Assembly: GCF_007750855.1 (NCBI RefSeq)
Contig: NZ_CP036291.1
Coordinates: 6,050,905-6,114,904, forward strand
Direction of reading: 5' to 3'
Source: Pirellulimonas nuda
GTDB lineage: Bacteria > Planctomycetota > Planctomycetia > Pirellulales > Lacipirellulaceae
DNA length: 64,000 nt
Shown: piece by piece, positions 37,380 through 45,463 of the stretch
How the letters are laid out: each line of letters starts with the position of its first letter
How positions within the stretch are numbered: the first letter of the stretch is position 1
Translations under genes and position numbers: made by a program
The notes under the pieces: generated by a model
The model's database searches: none
What the model was told of the DNA's origin: nothing
The model's input: only the letters and a program-made list of their open reading frames with translations

Positions 37380-37404
37380 ACCGTTGGCGAGACCGACCTA
37401 GAAT
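37376..37404 (+). promoter_or_regulatory. Promoter TTGAAC-N17-TAGAAT before the Uma2 gene
   Basis: TTGAAC at 37376-37381 and TAGAAT at 37399-37404 are separated by 17 bp, close to the sigma-70 consensus. The -10 ends 6 nt before ATG 37411, so the transcript would start at or next to the start codon (leaderless). The -35 overlaps the stop codon region of the upstream dehydrogenase gene. Confidence 0.65.
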
Positions 37405-37410
37405 AGGGGC

Positions 37411-38007
37411 ATGACCGCAGCAACACAGAATGATCGGGTGTCCGTAGAAGACTACCTCGCCATGGAGCGGGAGTCCGACGTGCGCCACGAGTACGTGGGT
37501 GGGGCGGTCCACGCAATGGCCGGGAGCCGCGGCACGCACAACACGATTTCGGTAAATGCCGTGCGAGCTTTTGGCAATCAGTTGGAAGACTCGCCGTGCC
37601 AGCCGTTCGTGAATGACATCCGGGTGCTGATCCGCCTCCCGACGCACACACGGTACTACTACCCCGATTGCCTGATTGTTTGCGACGATCCGCCGACCAG
37701 CGAGATGTGGACCGAGAAGCCGGCGCTCGTGATGGAGGTGCTCAGCCGCAGCACGCGACGGATCGACTTGATGGAGAAAAAGGACGGCTACCTGGCGCTC
37801 CCGAGCCTCAAGGTGCTGCTTTATGTTGAGCAGGAGCGGGCCTACGTTCACTGCTATCGCCGCAGCGACAACGGGTTTGAGTTCGAGGCCTACGAGGGGC
37901 TGGACGCGGTGGTCCCGCTTCCGGAGTTCCGGATAGAGCTCCCGCTCAGCACGTTGTATCAACGCATCGAGTTCACGCCCGAATCGTACGAGCCGGAACC
38001 CCGGTAG
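37411..38007 (+). CDS. Uma2-family (DUF820) putative endonuclease
   Basis: 198 residues. Uma2 proteins have a PD-(D/E)XK nuclease-like fold. Here the features are SVEDYLAMERESDVRHEYVGG near the N-terminus, YYYPDCLIVCD (the catalytic Asp in PD), TEKPALVMEVLSRSTRRIDLM (E-x-x-S/K segment with Glu), and ALPSLKVLLYVEQERAYV. They are very common in planctomycetes and cyanobacteria in many copies and have no settled function. A consensus promoter lies directly ahead, with no room for a leader. Confidence 0.93.
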   Translation: MTAATQNDRVSVEDYLAMERESDVRHEYVGGAVHAMAGSRGTHNTISVNAVRAFGNQLEDSPCQPFVNDIRVLIRLPTHTRYYYPDCLIVCDDPPTSEMWTEKPALVMEVLSRSTRRIDLMEKKDGYLALPSLKVLLYVEQERAYVHCYRRSDNGFEFEAYEGLDAVVPLPEFRIELPLSTLYQRIEFTPESYEPEPR

Positions 38008-38073
38008 CCGCTCGCGCCGAGCGCAGCTCGGCGGCTGCCGGGTTTCCCGGTTTTCTACTTTCCCGCCCCAGCG

Positions 38074-38102
38074 TTTCGCTCTCGGGCGGTTCCGCGTAAA
38101 CT
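38074..38102 (+). promoter_or_regulatory. Promoter TTTCGC-N17-TAAACT before the penicillin acylase gene
   Basis: TTTCGC at 38074-38079 and TAAACT at 38097-38102 are 17 bp apart. The -10 ends 6 nt before ATG 38109, the same geometry as the promoter before the Uma2 gene, again suggesting a leaderless message. Confidence 0.45.
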
Positions 38103-38108
38103 CTTCGC

Positions 38109-40349
38109 ATGGAACCGATCGTACCCCGCGCCCCGCGGCACAAGTTTACGGCAGTCCGCGACGGGGCGGGGGTTCCCCACGTTGAGGCCGAGGACTGGGC
38201 CGGCGCCCTCTACGCGCTCGGCTACCTGCACGGCATCGACCGGCCTACGCAGCTCTACTTCGCCCGCGCGGTGGGGAGCGGGCGGGCCGCGGAGCGGATC
38301 GCCAACCGCCCCGAGCTGCTGGAGATGGACCGCTTCCTGCGCCGCGCCGGCGTGCACCGCGGCCTGCAGCAAGAAGCAGACGAGCTGGCGCCCGCGGTGC
38401 TCGAGCAGCTCGGCTGGTACTGCGACGGCGTGAACGACGCCATCCTCGAGATCGGCCGCTCGCTGCCGATGTGGGTCACGGGGTTCACCCCTCAGCCGTG
38501 GGACGCCGAGGCGGTGCTGCTGATCGGCAACCTGCTGAGCTTCGCCGGGCTGGCCGTGGGCGAGCAAGAGAGCGAGCGGCTGCTGCTAGAGCTGATCCAA
38601 CTAGCGCCGGACGACCAGCGGCTACGCGAGCTGTTCAGCCCCTACCTAGACGGCATCGACCTCGAGCTGCTGCGCGAGATCCGCATCACCCGGCGCCTGA
38701 GCGACGACGCGCTGGAGCTGCTCACCGACCTGCCCCGCTTGGCCGGCAGCAACGCCTGGGCCGTGAGCCCTCAGCGCTCCGCCAGCGGCGCCGCGCTATT
38801 GGCGGCCGACCCCCACCTGGAGGTCAACCGCTTGCCGGCCATCTGGTACGAGGCGGTGTTGAACTGGGGCGAGGGCCGGTACGCCATGGGCGCCACCCTG
38901 CCCGGCGCGCCGCTAATGTCGGTCGGGCGGACCCCCCGGCTGTCGTGGGGGGTCACCTACCTGGTCTCGGACACCAGCGACTTCTTTATCGAAGACTGCC
39001 GACCGGGGGGAGAGTCGGGCTGGCAGTACCGCCGCGGCGCCCAGTGGTGCGACTTCAAGCTCCGCACCGAAACGTTGGGCCGCAAGGGCGCTGAGACCGA
39101 GGAGATGGCGGTGCTGGAGAACGAGGTGGGCGTGCTCATGCAGACCCCCCCGGCGAACTCCCCGGGCAAGTACCTCTCGGCCGCGTGGGTGGGCAGCCGC
39201 CCCGGGGGGGGACGATCGATCCAGACGTGGCTCGACGTGATGGCCGCGGCCGACGTGCAGGAGGCGATGCGTGCGGTGCGCGACTCGCCCCACCCGTCGC
39301 TGGTGTGGGTGTTTGCCGACCGCGACGGGCACATCGGCAAGCAGGCCAGCGGCTGGCTCCCCGACCGCGGCCCGGGCCGGTCCGGCGTGGTCCCCATCCC
39401 CGCCTGGGACGAACGCAACCACTGGCGCGGCCTGGTCCCCAGCGACCAACTGCCGGGAGAGTACGACCCCCCCATCGGCTTTGTGGCCAGCGCCAACGAA
39501 GAGGCCTACCGCACCGACGGCCCCCCGCTGCACGCCTTCAGCCTGCCCGACTACCGCAAGCGGCGTATCTGCGAACGCCTGACGGAGCTGCCCCAGGCGA
39601 CCCTCGCCGACATGCAGGCGCTGCAGTACGACGTGCTGAGCGTGCAGGCCCGCGACCTGCTGCCGGTGCTGCTGGCGGAGGTTGAGCCCGGCCCGCTGCG
39701 CGACCGGCTGGCCGCGTGGGACCTGCGGTACGACCCAGACAACGAGGGGGCGCCCCTGTTCCAGGCCTTCTACCGCGGCGTGCTGCTGGAGGTGTTCGGC
39801 CACGAGGAGGGGCTCGGCTGGCGGCGGATGCTGTACCTCAGCACGCGGGTCGGCTTCTCGCAGTTGGTGCTCACGGCCGCCGACCGGCTGCTGCGGAAGG
39901 TCACTTCGTCTTGGTGGCGCGAGGGAGAGAAGGGAGAGATGATCCGCCGGGCAGCGGCCCGCGTAGCGGTCGAGCCGCGTCAGCCGTGGCGGGCGGTCAA
40001 CAGCTTCCAGTTCACCAACCGGTTCTTCGGCGGGGGGATGACGGGCCGGCTGCTGGGGTTCGACTCGTCCAGCACCGCGATGCCGGGCTGCCACGCCACG
40101 CCGTTCCAAGGCCACCTGCTAACCACCGCCACACGCACCACCACGTTCGCCCCCAGCTACCACTTTGTCACCGACATGGGCGTCGACGAGGCCCACACCA
40201 ACCTTCCGGGGGGGCCGTGCGAGAGCGTCTTCTCCAAGTGGTACCACAGCGACGTGAAGCGCTGGACCGAAGGGAAGTACAAGTGCTTATCCCCTGCAGC
40301 GCCGGGCAAAAAGAATGGAACCACGGATAGCACGGATGACAAAGGATAG
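38109..40349 (+). CDS. Penicillin acylase family Ntn-hydrolase
   Basis: 746 residues from ATG 38109. The family is recognised from VPHVEAEDWAGALYALGYLHGIDR in the alpha part, and LAGSNAWAVSPQRSASG, where Ser214 would be the N-terminal nucleophile of the beta chain after autocleavage (GSN motif), then LLAADPHLEV and the beta-chain pattern DRDGHIGKQASGWLP. Members hydrolyse amide bonds in acylated amino acids or beta-lactams, usually in the periplasm, but no signal peptide is visible here. The last ~14 residues (GKKNGTTDSTDDKG) are encoded by an intergenic repeat rather than conserved protein. It is convergent with the Nudix gene. Substrate unknown. Confidence 0.88.
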   Translation: MEPIVPRAPRHKFTAVRDGAGVPHVEAEDWAGALYALGYLHGIDRPTQLYFARAVGSGRAAERIANRPELLEMDRFLRRAGVHRGLQQEADELAPAVLEQLGWYCDGVNDAILEIGRSLPMWVTGFTPQPWDAEAVLLIGNLLSFAGLAVGEQESERLLLELIQLAPDDQRLRELFSPYLDGIDLELLREIRITRRLSDDALELLTDLPRLAGSNAWAVSPQRSASGAALLAADPHLEVNRLPAIWYEAVLNWGEGRYAMGATLPGAPLMSVGRTPRLSWGVTYLVSDTSDFFIEDCRPGGESGWQYRRGAQWCDFKLRTETLGRKGAETEEMAVLENEVGVLMQTPPANSPGKYLSAAWVGSRPGGGRSIQTWLDVMAAADVQEAMRAVRDSPHPSLVWVFADRDGHIGKQASGWLPDRGPGRSGVVPIPAWDERNHWRGLVPSDQLPGEYDPPIGFVASANEEAYRTDGPPLHAFSLPDYRKRRICERLTELPQATLADMQALQYDVLSVQARDLLPVLLAEVEPGPLRDRLAAWDLRYDPDNEGAPLFQAFYRGVLLEVFGHEEGLGWRRMLYLSTRVGFSQLVLTAADRLLRKVTSSWWREGEKGEMIRRAAARVAVEPRQPWRAVNSFQFTNRFFGGGMTGRLLGFDSSSTAMPGCHATPFQGHLLTTATRTTTFAPSYHFVTDMGVDEAHTNLPGGPCESVFSKWYHSDVKRWTEGKYKCLSPAAPGKKNGTTDSTDDKG

Positions 40350-40876
40350 CCACGAGAAGGCACAAAAAGAAAGAAGTCGAGCGCCGGGTGCCATGCCCAC
40401 GCTCGCGTGGGCATGCGACGTACGGAAGGCAGATGCCGAGTGCGCCACTCATGCCTACGGCGCGTAGCCGTGTGCCATGGTCCATGCTTGCGTGGCCATG
40501 CGTGGCTCCAAGGGCGGCCGCCTCGGGTGATTCGCATTGCCACGCGAGCGTGACAATGGCGCCCGGCGGTGACCGACAAAGAAACGAACCACGGATAGCA
40601 CGGATACGATTGCCACAAAAAGGCACGAAAAAGCACAAAGAACAAAGGAAATGACACCCTCGCCTTAATCCGCAATGTTCGGCATATAGCCGGGTGCCAT
40701 GGTCCACGCTTGCGTGGCCATGCGTGGCTCCAAGGGCGGCCGCCTCTGGTGATTCGCATTGCCACGCGAGCGTGACAATGGCGCCCGGCTCGAGTTAGTT
40801 CCACTTAATTTTGTGCCTTCTTGTGCCTTTTCGTGGCTATCCTTCGTCATCCGTGCCAACCGTGCTATCCGTGGTT
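40318..40876. repeat. Composite inverted-repeat cluster between two convergent genes
   Basis: Left arm GGAACCACGGATAGCACGG (from about 40318) continues with GATAGCCACGAGAAGGCAC. Right arm (about 40801-40876) is its reverse complement, reading CTTCTTGTGCCTTTTCGTGG and GTGCTATCCGTGGTTCC. A second direct copy of the left arm starts near 40588. Inside are two 96-bp direct copies (40472-40567 and 40694-40789) differing at two positions, both with internal dyads such as TGCCACGCGAGCGTGACA. Both flanking genes read into the arms. Nothing in it looks like a protein gene. Confidence 0.85.
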
Positions 40877-41392
40877 CCTTCGACTTAGCGCAAGCCGCAG
40901 CAGCACGACCAGCGTCTTGGCGTCGTCGATCTCGCCGCGTTCGGCCATCGCTAGGGCTTCCGGGAACGGGACGATCAGGTTCTCGATCTGCTCGCTTGCC
41001 TCGCGGGCGTGCTGGCCCTCGGTCAGGTCGTAGGCGAAGAAGCAGTACATCCGCTCGCTGAGGATGCCCGGAGACATGAAAAACGGCGGCGCCTCCTCCA
41101 GGCGTCCGGCGCGGTAGCCGGTTTCTTCGATCAACTCCCGGGCCGCGGTCTCGATCGGCGGCTCGCCCGGCTCCAGCGTGCCGGCGGGGGCCTCGATCAG
41201 CGTCCGGCCGACGGCGATCCGGTGGTTGCGGATCAGGCAGACCCGGCCATCTTCAAACACAGGCAGAACCACCACGGCGCCGGGGTGTTCCACTACTTGG
41301 TAGGGGGTTGTCCCGCCGCCGGCGAGCGGCGCCTGGTGCTCGACCACGCGGAACCGTTTGGCTTGCAGCAGCGTCGTAGGGGGTTGGCTCAT
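40865..41392 (-). CDS. Nudix hydrolase, ADP-ribose pyrophosphatase-like
   Basis: 175 residues. The Nudix box is present: GTLEPGEPPIETAARELIEE and TGYRAG, i.e. the pattern Gx5Ex7REUxEExGU with catalytic Glu residues. The surrounding GAVVVLPVFEDGRVCLIRNHR and PGILSERMYCFFAYDL match the ADP-ribose/NDP-sugar hydrolase subgroup. Such enzymes hydrolyse nucleoside diphosphate derivatives in the cytoplasm and are Mg-dependent. The exact substrate is inferred. The last residues (RRNHG) and the TAG stop lie in the GGAACCACGGATAG repeat arm at its 3' end. Convergent with the penicillin acylase gene and divergent from the M50 protease gene. Confidence 0.93.
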   Translation of the reverse strand: MSQPPTTLLQAKRFRVVEHQAPLAGGGTTPYQVVEHPGAVVVLPVFEDGRVCLIRNHRIAVGRTLIEAPAGTLEPGEPPIETAARELIEETGYRAGRLEEAPPFFMSPGILSERMYCFFAYDLTEGQHAREASEQIENLIVPFPEALAMAERGEIDDAKTLVVLLRLALSRRNHG

Positions 41393-41598
41393 CGTAGATC
41401 CTGAAACCTAGGGCTTTCCCCCGGTGATAGCGGGGTTTCTCGTTTGCCGCCGCCGGTGGCGAGTGATAACATACACTTTAGCAGGGGTTGCACGGCGGCC
41501 GCGACAGCGGTCCGACTGAGAGCCCTCTCTCGTTTCTCACAGAACCGACGACCGGGGCACGCCACGGACGGGGAATGGCCCCGCACAGGCGCAGGGCC

Positions 41599-42609
41599 AT
41601 GGCTAAGGCCGACCCATACCGCTGGAGCATTGCACTAGGAACCTGGTGGGGGGTGCCGGTGCGGGCCCACCTGCTGCTGGTGCTGTTCTGCGTGCTCGCC
41701 CTCGCGATGTGCTTCGACGGCATGGCGGCCGAAGCACTGGTGTTTGTCGGCGTGCTGATGCTCAGCGTCGCGTTGCACGAAGCGGCCCACAGCATCGCAG
41801 CGATCCGCATGGGGGGCGAGGTCGACCAGATCGTCCTGTCCCCGTTCGGCGGGCTGGCGGCGCCCCGCGTGCCGGACGAACCAGAACCGCAGGTGTTTGT
41901 CGCGGTCGCGGGCCTGATCACCAACCTCGCGATGGTGGTGCTGGCGACCGCCTCGCTGGTGGCGATGCGCGAACCCATCTCTGCCCAGCTCTTTAACCCG
42001 GTCGCCCCGCAAGGGCTGCTGGAGGGTACGCTGGGCGTCGTGGCCATCAAGCTGACGCTGTGGGTCAACCTCTCGCTGCTGCTGGTCAACCTGCTGCCGG
42101 CCTACCCGTTTGATATGGGCCCCGCGTTGCGGGCCATGCTGTGGCCGATGCTCGGCAAGCGTTCCGCCGCAGAGGCCACCGGGCAGGTCGCCCGCATGGC
42201 GGCCGTGGCGCTGTTGCTGGCGGCGGTGTTCCTCAGCAAGAACGAGCCCAACGTGTTTCCGCTGTGGGCGCCGCTGGTGACGCTGGCGGTGTTCCTGTTC
42301 TTTAGCGCCCACCAAGACCTGCTGCTGGCGCGGGGTGGGCCCGCGGGCACACGCAGCGCTTCGGACGATGATTCGGACCCCATGTGGGACAACGACGACG
42401 CCGACCCGATGGTCCTGGTAGAGCACGGCGCCGAGGCCTCGCGCCACGGCGGCGAAGCCGGCGCCGACGACGAAGCCACCGAAGACGCCCGCGTAGACGA
42501 CATCCTCGCCCGCCTGCACGTGGCGGGCTACGAGGAGCTGTCTGACGAAGAACGGGCCGTGCTCGAACGGGCAAGCCGGCGGTACCGCCACCGCCGCCGC
42601 GAAGGGTAG
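41599..42609 (+). CDS. M50-family (site-2 type) membrane metalloprotease
   Basis: 336 residues from ATG 41599. Several hydrophobic segments are present. The zinc-binding HEAAHS motif near residue 55 (LHEAAHSIAAIRMGG) and the second motif NLLPAYPFDMG near residue 165 (NxxPxxPxDxG type) identify a rhomboid-independent, zinc-dependent intramembrane protease as in the SpoIVFB/S2P subgroup. The last ~100 residues are acidic and polar (DPMWDNDDADPMVLVEHGAE), probably a cytoplasmic regulatory tail. Its natural substrate is likely a membrane-tethered anti-sigma factor or regulator, which is inference. It starts 206 bp from the Nudix gene on the opposite strand. An upstream in-frame start at 41488 is less likely. 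Confidence 0.9.
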   Translation: MAKADPYRWSIALGTWWGVPVRAHLLLVLFCVLALAMCFDGMAAEALVFVGVLMLSVALHEAAHSIAAIRMGGEVDQIVLSPFGGLAAPRVPDEPEPQVFVAVAGLITNLAMVVLATASLVAMREPISAQLFNPVAPQGLLEGTLGVVAIKLTLWVNLSLLLVNLLPAYPFDMGPALRAMLWPMLGKRSAAEATGQVARMAAVALLLAAVFLSKNEPNVFPLWAPLVTLAVFLFFSAHQDLLLARGGPAGTRSASDDDSDPMWDNDDADPMVLVEHGAEASRHGGEAGADDEATEDARVDDILARLHVAGYEELSDEERAVLERASRRYRHRRREG

Positions 42610-42773
42610 CCGCTGCCTCGGCCCCCTGCCGCTACAAGCGGCCCGCGCGCTCCAGGCCCGTTTCCTACTTGCAGCGCCGCCGCCCCGACAGCCGCTACGG
42701 GCGTTACAACCCGCGTCGCAGCCCCTCGGGATCCCGCAGAGTGTAGCTTGCCGGGGGGCGGGCAGCCGGCGCG

Positions 42774-44555
42774 GTGTATGTTTTTTTAGCGCCCCCCGTT
42801 GCGCCCAGCCTGCCCAGCCGTCGCCCCCGAGAGAATCGAACGTTGCCGGCGCCCGTCACCCAGCACCGCTACCGCAACAGCCCGATCAAGCCGACGCACC
42901 TGTTGCGCCTCTCGGATGAGGTCGTGCGGTCGGTCGACGAGCTCGAGCAGGCGTTCGGCCAGCCCTGGGCGGTGCTCGACACGGCTTCGGGCCGGATGCT
43001 CGCCGGCCCGGCCGACGCGTTGCCCATCGACTACTACAGCCGGCTCGGTCTGTGCGCCCAGATCGTAGTGCGTGGCGCCGCCGAGCCGATCGAGGACGCG
43101 GCCCCGCTGCTAGTGATCGGCGTCCCGCTGCCCGCCGCCGGGGGCCTCGACCAGTTGCTGGCCGTCACGGCGGTGCTGGTTGAGCCTGTCGAGCGTCGCG
43201 CAGACGTCGCGCCCGCCGCGGCGGTGCTGGGGATCGACGCCGACGCCGCGCTGCGTTGGGCCGGGCGACGCACGGTCTGGCCCGCTTCGGCGGCGCTGGC
43301 GACCGCCCGTGCGATCGCCGGCAGCCAACGCGATCGGCTGAAGCTGCGGGCCGTCCGCACACAGCTCTCGGAGGTCTCTTCCAGTCTGCTAGCGGCGTTC
43401 GAGGAGTTGACGCTGCTGCACCGGCTGACCGACCGCCTATCGATCACCGACAACGACAACGAGCTAGCGGAGCTCGCCGTGGAATGGCTGGCCGAGGTCG
43501 TGCCCGCCGAGAGCATGATGGTCTACTGGCGCAGCGCTCCCGACACGCTAGCGGGGGGAGGCCAATCGGGCGCCGCGCCGCACCTCGTGCACCGCGGCCG
43601 CGCGTTGTTCGAGCCGGAGCACGTGCCGTCGCTCCTGGAGAGCCTCGGCGACGAGGGCGCCCGGCGCTGCCTGATCTTCAACCGCGAGCTCACCGCACAG
43701 CAAGAGTGGTCGCACCCCCAGGTGCGCGAGCTGATCAGCGTGCCGATCTGCCCCAACGGCAAGGCGGCCGGTTGGCTGCTGGCGGTGAACCGGCGTTCCA
43801 ACGCGGGCGGCACGCGGGACTTCGGCGCGGTCGAGGCCAGCTTGATGTCCAGCGTGGCGGCCATCCTCAGCGTCCACGCCGGCAACCTGGGGCTCTACCG
43901 GCAGCAGAAGAGCTTCTTTGCGCAGGTGGTGCGGGCCCTCAGCTCCGCGATCGACGCCAAGGACCCCTACACCTGCGGCCACAGCGACCGCGTCGCGCGG
44001 ATCTCGGTCCGCCTGGGGCGCCAACTGGGCCTCTCCGCCGAACAGCTCAACACGCTCTACCTCTCTGGCCTGCTCCACGACATCGGCAAGATCGGCATCG
44101 ACGACACGGTGCTCCGCAAGGCGGGCCAGCTCACGCCAGAAGAGTACGAGCACATCAAGCAGCACCCCGAGCTGGGCCACAAGATCCTGCAGGGGGTAGA
44201 GCAGCTCGACACCGTGCTGCCGGTGGTCCTCCACCACCACGAGGCGTGGAACGGGGCCGGGTACCCGGCCGGGCTCAAGGGAGACGCGTGCCCCCAGTTG
44301 GCGAGGATTGTCGCGGTGGCCGACTCCGTTGACGCGATGGGGAGCGACAGGCCCTACCGCAAGGGGATGCACGAGGACAAGCTCGAAGCGATCCTCCGCA
44401 ACGGCGCCGGCGAGCAATGGGACGCCGAGGTGGTGTCGGCCTACCTGGCCGCGATCGACGACATACGCCAGATCGCAAAGACCGACCGCGACCCGCACTC
44501 GCTGGACGTTGGCACGTGGGGCCCAGAGACGCTCTCGCCGCTCGCAGCGTCGTGA
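42774..44555 (+). CDS. GAF-type plus HD-GYP domain protein
   Basis: 593 residues from GTG 42774; TTG 42843 (after GAGAGA) is an alternative, so the start is uncertain. The N-terminal ~190 residues are not recognised. Residues about 215-375 look like a GAF domain (LTLLHRLTDRLSITDNDNELA, then VPAESMMVYWRS and the SSVAAILSVHAGNL helix). The HD-GYP domain follows from about 380: HSDRVARIS, LHDIGKIGIDD (His-Asp), IKQHPELG, LHHHEAWNGAGYPAGLKG and ADSVDAM. HD-GYP domains hydrolyse cyclic di-GMP, so this is likely a soluble c-di-GMP phosphodiesterase with GAF control. Domain order is observed; the activity is family knowledge. Confidence 0.88.
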   Translation: MYVFLAPPVAPSLPSRRPRENRTLPAPVTQHRYRNSPIKPTHLLRLSDEVVRSVDELEQAFGQPWAVLDTASGRMLAGPADALPIDYYSRLGLCAQIVVRGAAEPIEDAAPLLVIGVPLPAAGGLDQLLAVTAVLVEPVERRADVAPAAAVLGIDADAALRWAGRRTVWPASAALATARAIAGSQRDRLKLRAVRTQLSEVSSSLLAAFEELTLLHRLTDRLSITDNDNELAELAVEWLAEVVPAESMMVYWRSAPDTLAGGGQSGAAPHLVHRGRALFEPEHVPSLLESLGDEGARRCLIFNRELTAQQEWSHPQVRELISVPICPNGKAAGWLLAVNRRSNAGGTRDFGAVEASLMSSVAAILSVHAGNLGLYRQQKSFFAQVVRALSSAIDAKDPYTCGHSDRVARISVRLGRQLGLSAEQLNTLYLSGLLHDIGKIGIDDTVLRKAGQLTPEEYEHIKQHPELGHKILQGVEQLDTVLPVVLHHHEAWNGAGYPAGLKGDACPQLARIVAVADSVDAMGSDRPYRKGMHEDKLEAILRNGAGEQWDAEVVSAYLAAIDDIRQIAKTDRDPHSLDVGTWGPETLSPLAAS

Positions 44556-44599
44556 GAGCAGCCCGACGTGAGAACCGCATTGGAACCCGCCCTGCCTTG

Positions 44600-45463
44600 C
44601 TAGCCCCGCACCAGGGCAGTCCCGGCCGGCGTCGCTAGCTCGCGACCCGCGACCGCCGCATGGCGGCGGACGTACCCAAGCCCCAGGGCCTCGCCCAACA
44701 GCGGCGCGGGGGCGACCGACGTCACTCGGCCCACCGGCTTGCCATCTTCCAACAGCTCGGCGCCGACCGCGGGCGCCGCGCCCGTGAACGCGAGCCCCAC
44801 CAACAAGCGATTGACGTGCCCGAGCGCGTCGATACGCGCCACGGTCTCCTGCCCCAGGTAGCAGCCCTTGTTGAATGAGATCGCCGACGCGTCGCGCGCC
44901 AACTCTTGCGGCAGCGTGGCGGCGTCGACGTCGCAGCCGTCCCGTGGGAACCGGCCTGCGATCCGCAGCGTCTCCCACGCGTCGTGCGCCGCGGGGCGCC
45001 CCCCGGCCGCGGCTAGCTGCTCGTAGAGCACCGCCTCTTCGGCCGGCCCGACGATCGCCACCCGCCAACCGGGGCCGAGCCCCTCCAGCGGAAAGCCGAC
45101 CCCTGGGGGCCCCTGGAACGCGACCGCGGCGAGGTCGCCGGGCGCGGTGATCGAGACGTCCTCGCGGATGTGGTACCGCTCGAGGTGCTCCGCGAGCTGC
45201 GCCGCGCGGTCCGACCCCAGCAGCACGTACAAGCAGCCATCGGAGCAGGCGATCAGCCCGAACGCCAGCACCCGCCCCTTCACGTCGGTGAACATCGACT
45301 CACACGCCTCGCCCGGGGCGAGCCGCTTGACGTCGTTGGTCGTCAGGTTCTGGATCAGCTTAGCGCGGTCGGCGCCGTGGATGGCGACCACCGACCAGCC
45401 CCGGAGCCGGGCGAAAGCGTCGCCCGCGGCGAGCGCCTCGATGTCACGCTCGGTCGCCGTCAT
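44600..45463 (-). CDS. ygfZ: Folate-binding protein YgfZ
   Basis: 287 residues from ATG 45463. The YgfZ/GcvT-like fold is shown by IHGADRAKLIQNLTTNDVKRL, FTDVKGRVLAFG and the family-defining SFNKGCYLGQETVARI (KGCYxGQE motif). YgfZ uses tetrahydrofolate and supports iron-sulfur cluster assembly or repair in the cytoplasm. Its ATG overlaps the TGA stop of the LarA-like gene by four bases (ATGA), so the two are cotranslated. The genes flank the PGK-like gene on the other strand. Confidence 0.95.
   Translation of the reverse strand: MTATERDIEALAAGDAFARLRGWSVVAIHGADRAKLIQNLTTNDVKRLAPGEACESMFTDVKGRVLAFGLIACSDGCLYVLLGSDRAAQLAEHLERYHIREDVSITAPGDLAAVAFQGPPGVGFPLEGLGPGWRVAIVGPAEEAVLYEQLAAAGGRPAAHDAWETLRIAGRFPRDGCDVDAATLPQELARDASAISFNKGCYLGQETVARIDALGHVNRLLVGLAFTGAAPAVGAELLEDGKPVGRVTSVAPAPLLGEALGLGYVRRHAAVAGRELATPAGTALVRG

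Noticed and set aside
40318-40876. CRISPR array
   Set aside because: Repeats are inverted and unequal with no regular spacers, and no cas genes are nearby.
41488-41598. N-terminal extension of the M50 protease
   Set aside because: The added residues are polar and unconserved in appearance; ATG 41599 directly precedes the family-like start.
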